Below, piece by piece: positions 8,595-11,806 of a DNA stretch of 11,806 nt (position 1 is the stretch's first letter; each line of letters opens with the position of its first letter). A model generated the notes under the pieces. The model saw only the letters and a list, made by a program, of their open reading frames with translations, had not been told where the DNA came from and did not search any database. Origin of the DNA: Bacteroidaceae bacterium. GTDB lineage: Bacteria > Bacteroidota > Bacteroidia > Bacteroidales > Bacteroidaceae. The DNA lies in assembly GCA_900765575.1 (NCBI GenBank), contig CAAFRW010000165.1, positions 1 to 11,806 of the forward strand, in the 5' to 3' direction. The translations under genes were made by a program, and so were the position numbers.

Positions 8595-8638
8595 AAAAGT
8601 TTCCGTTCGTTTAAGAAAAAACGAACGGAAACTTTTTT
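8595..8638 (+). terminator. Strong intrinsic terminator after the Smr gene
   Basis: An 18-bp perfect stem (8595-8612 with 8619-8636) encloses the six-base loop AAGAAA and runs into a T-rich tail (six T at 8633-8638, then more T-rich sequence to 8648). It starts 45 bases after the Smr stop codon. Confidence 0.9.
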
Positions 8639-8668
8639 CTTTCTTTTTGAAAAGATGAGTAAATCCTA

Positions 8669-8700
8669 TTGAAAAAGAGATTTGGTGCTTTTTATATTTG
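8669..8700 (+). promoter_or_regulatory. Candidate promoter in the gene-free region after the terminator
   Basis: TTG at 8669-8671, a 21-base gap, then TATATTTG at 8693-8700 fits the Bacteroidetes pattern. Nothing recognisable follows for more than 400 bases, so it would drive an unknown transcript or be a relic. A second TAnnTTTG (TATTTTTG, 8832-8839) has a TTG 18 bases upstream at 8811-8813. Confidence 0.3.
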
Positions 8701-9041
8701 GAAGAATAGAACACTTAGATAAACTTGAAATGTAAGCTTAGATAGAAAGGATAGTAGTTAAGGCTATTGAGAATTAGATAAGGAGAATTGAATAAAAATG
8801 AAGTAAATGCTTGTTTTGAGATGCGCAAATTTATTTTTGTGACTTAGTTCTATAAAGTTTTGATATGTGATTTTGAATTGTTCGTAAAAGCAAGTCTGTA
8901 TTTCGTCTTGGGTGATGGCCGCAATTCTCTTTTTAGTGGCTTAAATTGATGGAAATAGTTAAACTGTGTGTTTTCTTTTTTATATATTCATGATGTTTTT
9001 TTATAATAGTAGGCATAATAAGAAATTATTAGGAATAAATA
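8701..9041. other. Gene-poor AT-rich stretch with possible relic sequence
   Basis: No coding gene with a start codon is supported here. On the plus strand ATAAGGAGA is followed by ATG AAG TAA at 8798-8806, a two-codon frame. On the minus strand 8940-8764 is open for 58 codons without an ATG, described separately. No tRNA, hairpin terminator or repeat was recognised. Confidence 0.5.
8764..8940 (-). pseudogene. Startless open frame, possible gene remnant
   Basis: On the minus strand a 58-codon frame runs from just after a TAA (8943-8941) to a TAG (8766-8764). It has no ATG, GTG or TTG start in a sensible place. Its translation has protein-like composition, for example AAITQDEIQTCFYEQFKI, with charged and aromatic residues, unlike random AT-rich sequence. 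The adjoining upstream stretch is open in a different frame, which would fit a frameshifted relic. I do not recognise the family, and chance is a real alternative. Confidence 0.2.
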
Positions 9042-9072
9042 TTTGCTTATTTTGAATTAATTGTTACATTTG
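9042..9072 (+). promoter_or_regulatory. Strong Bacteroidetes promoter for the A1-B1-C1 cassette
   Basis: TTTG at 9042-9045, a 19-base spacer, then TACATTTG at 9065-9072 matches the TTTG-N19-TAnnTTTG consensus at every fixed position. Transcription would start near 9079, leaving a leader of about 60 bases before the ATG at 9141. Confidence 0.8.
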
Positions 9073-9140
9073 CGAGTATACGTATATTATATAAAGATAC
9101 AAGGAGTTTCTAGTATGTTAACCTTTAAAATCAGAGAATT

Positions 9141-9497
9141 ATGAAAAAGGTAATATTATTTCTAGTTTGTATTATTAGTTCGTGTATGATTCCATCAATG
9201 TATGCAAAGGTTGAAAACGTTATGATTGGAACCTATAAAGCCTCAAACGCTCCAATTGTGCAACCAGGTTTTGTGGTTTCCATGAGTAATTGGTCATCAA
9301 ATGTTGGAGAATATTTACCACTTTGGACAGAAATATACCTTAGAGGTGAGCCAGCTGTCGAAAATTTTCACATTCTTTCCCGTAGCGATGTATTATTAGT
9401 AACTGTGGCTATAAAAGAAGAATTTAGAAATAATATTGATTTAGAAGAGTTTAGAATAGCTTTTTGTCAGAGTGTAGGTCTTATGGTCGCTATGTAG
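9141..9497 (+). CDS. Small secreted protein A1, shortened by a late stop codon
   Basis: This 118-residue protein has an N-terminal signal peptide (MKKVILFLVCIISSC then MIPSMYA) with likely cleavage after A22; a weak lipobox, ISSC ending at C15, is an alternative. I do not recognise the family. The downstream paralogue A2 aligns along most of its length: VQPGF, then VGEYLPLWTEIYL against the LWTYNFF region, and VLLVTVAIKEEF against VLIVTVVLNEKY, then FCQ. A1 stops at TAG 9495-9497, where A2 has ATG followed by GGA GGA. Reading past this TAG, the frame stays open for 13 more codons (GGQVTIEGISIDI) to a TGA at 9537-9539 that overlaps the B1 start as ATGA. The ancestral protein was therefore 132 residues and translationally coupled to B1. 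The present product lacks about 10% of its C-terminus and may or may not be functional. It is the first gene after a strong promoter. Confidence 0.75.
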   Translation: MKKVILFLVCIISSCMIPSMYAKVENVMIGTYKASNAPIVQPGFVVSMSNWSSNVGEYLPLWTEIYLRGEPAVENFHILSRSDVLLVTVAIKEEFRNNIDLEEFRIAFCQSVGLMVAM

Positions 9498-9535
9498 GGA
9501 GGACAGGTAACTATTGAAGGAATCTCGATAGATAT

Positions 9536-10354
9536 ATGAAAAAGTTAATCCTGATATTTTCTATAATCATGGCATGTGTAGGATATGCCATGGCACAGAG
9601 TTATCCTCTTTGTGAGGATTATATTCGAAAGTATAAACCCGATGAAGTGGAGAAGTTTCAAAACCGACCGTTATGGGGTGTTCATAAGATTTGCTTTAAA
9701 GTAATGGACGAACACAATAAATCGGTGAAAATTTCCAATTTGAGCTTACGTTGTTTCCCTTGCGATGATTTAGATGCATTTTTTGAGTGGAAAATACCAA
9801 AGAATGGTGTGTTTAATCAAGAATTTATTCCTTTAGGAGTCGATTCTTTTTATGTTCAGATATATGCGCAAGGGCCGAATTCAAAGTTTAAAAGTTCTAA
9901 GAAGATGCTTGTTACCGCCAAGAAACGAAAGAAGGAGTATATAGATTTAGGAATTATATATTTAGAATCGGCTTCGCTGATGGGCTCATTTTCTCCTTCA
10001 ATGGTGAAGGGTGAAACGTTCACAATGAAGAGTGAGGATATAAAGACTCAGGTTGGTAATGTATTTTTTCGGGATATTCAAGCTTTGAAGTGCAAAGTGG
10101 TAGATGAAAAGGCAAATGCTATTTCCTGTCCGGTTTTTTATCAGGTTCTTCCTCGAAATAATAAATTGTTAGGTCCTTATATTGGAAACGAAAAAGGTGT
10201 ATTCAATGATATTTTTCATATCTATTCCAAAGATGCCTCTTTGTATGTGGAGTTTCATCATCCTTATATGCACACCAAGCGGGTACTGGTGAATAAGGAG
10301 ACTCCATTATTTAAGTATCCGGTGAATATGGGGGGGACGAACTTTGTTTTTTAA
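9536..10354 (+). CDS. Secreted protein B1 with two transthyretin/carboxypeptidase-regulatory-like domains
   Basis: This 272-residue protein has a clear signal peptide with AMA-Q cleavage after A20. Two beta-rich segments look like carboxypeptidase-regulatory/transthyretin-like modules. The first, about residues 47-145, has a KVMDEHNKSV strand-turn and a GVDSFYVQIYAQG strand. The second, about 183-255, opens ALKCKVVDEKANAISC and ends near YMHTKRVLV. The most conserved block against the downstream copy B2 is LRCFPCDD then DAFFEWKIPK (residues 71-88), with a CFPC pair at C73 and C76. No catalytic domain is seen, so a structural, binding or cell-envelope role is more likely than an enzyme, but this is inference and I do not recognise a named family. 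It starts 38 bases after the A1 stop; the ATG overlaps the ancestral A1 stop. It is complete and undamaged, unlike its A and C neighbours. Confidence 0.8.
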   Translation: MKKLILIFSIIMACVGYAMAQSYPLCEDYIRKYKPDEVEKFQNRPLWGVHKICFKVMDEHNKSVKISNLSLRCFPCDDLDAFFEWKIPKNGVFNQEFIPLGVDSFYVQIYAQGPNSKFKSSKKMLVTAKKRKKEYIDLGIIYLESASLMGSFSPSMVKGETFTMKSEDIKTQVGNVFFRDIQALKCKVVDEKANAISCPVFYQVLPRNNKLLGPYIGNEKGVFNDIFHIYSKDASLYVEFHHPYMHTKRVLVNKETPLFKYPVNMGGTNFVF

Positions 10355-10400
10355 AGGGCTTGATTTAGGTATGATAAAGATGGAACGTAAGTAGAAGTGA

Positions 10401-10618
10401 ATGAATAGAGTTTTCTGCATATTGCTCCTGTTTAGCTTGGGGTGCTTTACGGTTGCAGGCTATGCTCAAATGCACTCTATTTCTATGGCAGTATGTATTC
10501 TATAGAAGAAAAAGAATCTATATCGACTTCTTGGGAATGTAATGGTACAAAAACTTTATTTATTCTGTTGAAACTGTATAAAATTATTTTCGCAGATGTC
10601 GAGAATACATACATATAA
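10401..10618 (+). pseudogene. Remnant of secreted gene C1, frameshifted after the signal peptide
   Basis: ATG at 10401 opens a 34-codon frame ending at TAG 10503-10505. It begins with a convincing signal peptide (MNRVFCILLLFSLGCF, then TVAGYAQ, cleavage after A22) but only 11 or so residues follow. A second frame, overlapping near 10480-10490 (YGSMYSIEEKES), stays open to TAA at 10616-10618 (ending FADVENTYI). One frameshift would join them into a roughly 70-residue secreted protein. The family is not recognised, and similarity to A proteins is not obvious. It begins 46 bases after B1 on the same strand, so it was probably the third gene of the cassette. Confidence 0.5.
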
Positions 10619-10792
10619 TATTGGGTAACGGATTTTCTATTTCATACGTTTTATAATTAGAGAGTTCTATATGTAGGAAATATAAATAGAAAAACTGAAA
10701 AATTGTTTTTCATTAATATGATGTATTGCGGATATGTGTATGCTTTTCATGGAGAGTGCTTTATTGAGTACTAACTTTTAAATTAAGGAACT
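10619..10792 (+). promoter_or_regulatory. Upstream region of A2, with a decayed copy of the A1 promoter region
   Basis: The last 30 bases before A2 (CTAACTTTTAAATTAAGGAACT) resemble the A1 leader (TTAACCTTTAAAATCAGAGAATT). Further up, ATGTATTGCGGATATG near 10721-10736 lines up with the A1 TACATTTGCGAGTATACG, but the TAnnTTTG match is lost. The duplication therefore included the promoter region, and the second copy seems weaker. No hairpin terminator is seen between C1 and A2. Confidence 0.4.
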
Positions 10793-11175
10793 ATGAAAAA
10801 GGTTATTTTTTGTAAGTGCTTGTCTATTTCTGCTTATTTATGCACAAAATGGAAGCACTTTGATGGGAATGAATGAAGTGACGGAAACTTATAAAGTGCA
10901 ACCGGGCTTTTGTGTAGGAATGGAAGATTTTACATCTGACGTGGGCTTATTTGTCACTTTGGACATATAACTTTTTTGGTGGTGACTCTCGTGTGTTAAG
11001 CTTGAATGTTGCTTTTCGGAGTGGTGTGTTAATAGTAACTGTGGTTCTTAATGAAAAATATGAGTATGAATACGATATAGAAGATTATATGTTGGAATTT
11101 TGCCAATATATAGCATGGAATGCTCGTATGATGGGAGGAAGTGTAAAATTTACAAATATATCATTAGATCGATGA
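10793..11175 (+). pseudogene. Secreted protein A2, paralogue of A1, with two frameshifts
   Basis: ATG at 10793 matches the A1 start (ATGAAAAAGGTNAT). Read directly, it stops after 27 codons at TGA 10874-10876. Removing one T from the run of six at 10806-10811 restores a signal peptide (MKKVIFVSACLFLLIYAQ) and an A-like body with VQPGF, reaching TAA 10968-10970. A second shift near 10943-10955, where A2 is two bases shorter than A1, restores the C-terminal part (LWTYNFFGGDSRV, then VLIVTVVLNEKY and MMGGSVKFTNISLDR). The last 74 codons, 10951-11175, are open from a TTG. The terminal TGA overlaps the B2 start as ATGA. The two lesions make this a pseudogene in the sequence given. The T run could also be a slippage site or sequencing error, but that would not explain the second shift. 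Confidence 0.8.
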
Positions 11176-11806
11176 AAAAAGTAATCTTAATATGCTCAAT
11201 AGTCATGGCCTGTGTAATGCAGGTCATGGCACAAGCTTATCCATTATATGAAGACTTTATTCGAAAGTATTATCCTGAAGAGGTGACGAAGTATCAAGAA
11301 CGGCCGTTGTGGGGAGTCCGGAAAATAAGTGCCAAATTAGTGGATGAAAAATGTAAACAGGTGAAAGATTCAAATTTATGGTTACGTTGTTTTCCTTGTG
11401 ATGATGTGGATGCGTTTTTCGAATGGAAAATACCTAAAAGCGGAGTGATTAATCAGGAGTTTGTGGCTTTAGGCATTGATTCTTTCTATGTCCAGATTTG
11501 CGTATTCGGGCAGGGGACGAAGTTTAGAGATTCTAAGAAGATTCTGGTTACGGCAAAACAGAGGAAAGGAGAATCGATTGAATTGGGGACTATCTGTTTA
11601 GAGTCAGCCCAATCGTTGGCTGTCCCCCTTTCTTCGGTGACGGAAAAGGGGGTATGGAAAGAAATGAATTTGGAAAGTGAAGAGATGCTAAACAGGATGA
11701 AGAAACCGCTTTATAATATCAGGTGGTTAAAATGTAAAGTGGTAGATGAAAAAGGGAATCCGGTTTCTTGTCTTGTTCTTTATCCGTTGTCTTTTCGGAA
11801 TCAATG
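11172..11806 (+). CDS. Secreted protein B2, paralogue of B1, cut by the window end
   Basis: ATG at 11172 overlaps the A2 stop (ATGA) and the frame stays open for 211 codons to the right edge. The signal peptide (MKKVILICSIVMACV, then MQVMAQ) is cleaved after A20 as in B1. The first 145 or so residues align to B1 without gaps: about 70% identity over the first 49 by eye, and higher in LRCFPCDDVDAFFEWKIPK, where C73 and C76 are kept. A variable stretch follows (about 146-186), then the second beta domain resumes with WLKCKVVDEKGNPVSCLVLY, a closer match to the carboxypeptidase-regulatory pattern than B1. The second half of that domain lies beyond the window. Function is unknown. The conserved reading frame next to a decayed A2 suggests B2 is under selection or only recently uncoupled. 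Confidence 0.8.
   Translation, partial: MKKVILICSIVMACVMQVMAQAYPLYEDFIRKYYPEEVTKYQERPLWGVRKISAKLVDEKCKQVKDSNLWLRCFPCDDVDAFFEWKIPKSGVINQEFVALGIDSFYVQICVFGQGTKFRDSKKILVTAKQRKGESIELGTICLESAQSLAVPLSSVTEKGVWKEMNLESEEMLNRMKKPLYNIRWLKCKVVDEKGNPVSCLVLYPLSFRNQ

Noticed and set aside
8487..8714. Minus-strand 75-codon frame across the terminator
   Set aside because: It reads through an 18-bp perfect terminator hairpin and the Smr 3' end; the lysine/phenylalanine-rich translation is explained by that sequence.
9141..11806. A toxin-antitoxin or immunity pair in the A/B cassette
   Set aside because: Small paired overlapping genes invite this idea, but both proteins have signal peptides and neither shows toxin or immunity motifs.

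Overview
The window looks like a Bacteroidales genome, most likely Bacteroides or a close relative. The evidence is the set of Bacteroidetes-type promoters (TAnnTTTG at -7, one with a well-spaced TTTG at -33), the lack of strong Shine-Dalgarno sequences, the moderate-to-low GC content, and the families present: GH106 rhamnosidase, 6-bladed beta-propeller lipoprotein, DUF2027/Smr protein and DUF2809 protein. No mobile element, tRNA or rRNA was recognised.

Layout. Positions 1-1521 are a CRISPR array with a 32-bp type I-C-like repeat. It holds 23 recognisable repeats and 22 complete spacers, and probably continues off the left edge. The degenerate last repeat and the GTTGAAAC repeat end place the leader and cas genes to the left, outside the window. 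Next come a small DUF2809 membrane protein (1684-2052) and a GH106 alpha-L-rhamnosidase lipoprotein gene (2156-5449) that is full length except for one in-frame TAA at codon 105. Facing it on the minus strand are a 6-bladed beta-propeller lipoprotein (5464-6594) and a sugar O-acetyltransferase (6677-7240), probably co-transcribed. A DUF2027/Smr protein (7467-8549) follows on the plus strand and ends in a very strong hairpin terminator at 8595-8638.

The right third (about 9040 to the end) is the least familiar part. It is a tandem duplication of a cassette of small secreted proteins, called A, B and C here. A (about 130 aa) and B (about 270 aa, with two transthyretin/carboxypeptidase-regulatory-like domains and a conserved CFPC motif) are paired, and the A stop overlaps the B start as ATGA in copy 2 and, ancestrally, in copy 1. 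Every A and C copy seen is damaged: A1 has a nonsense codon near its end, A2 has two frameshifts, and C1 is frameshifted just after its signal peptide. Both B copies are open. B2 runs off the right edge, so the array may continue.

How the genes work together. The GH106 enzyme, the acetyltransferase and the propeller lipoprotein suit a glycan-degrading envelope lifestyle, but no SusC/SusD pair or regulator is present, so this is not a complete polysaccharide utilisation locus. The A/B/C genes are driven by a strong promoter at 9042-9072 and all carry export signals. Their function cannot be assigned from sequence alone.
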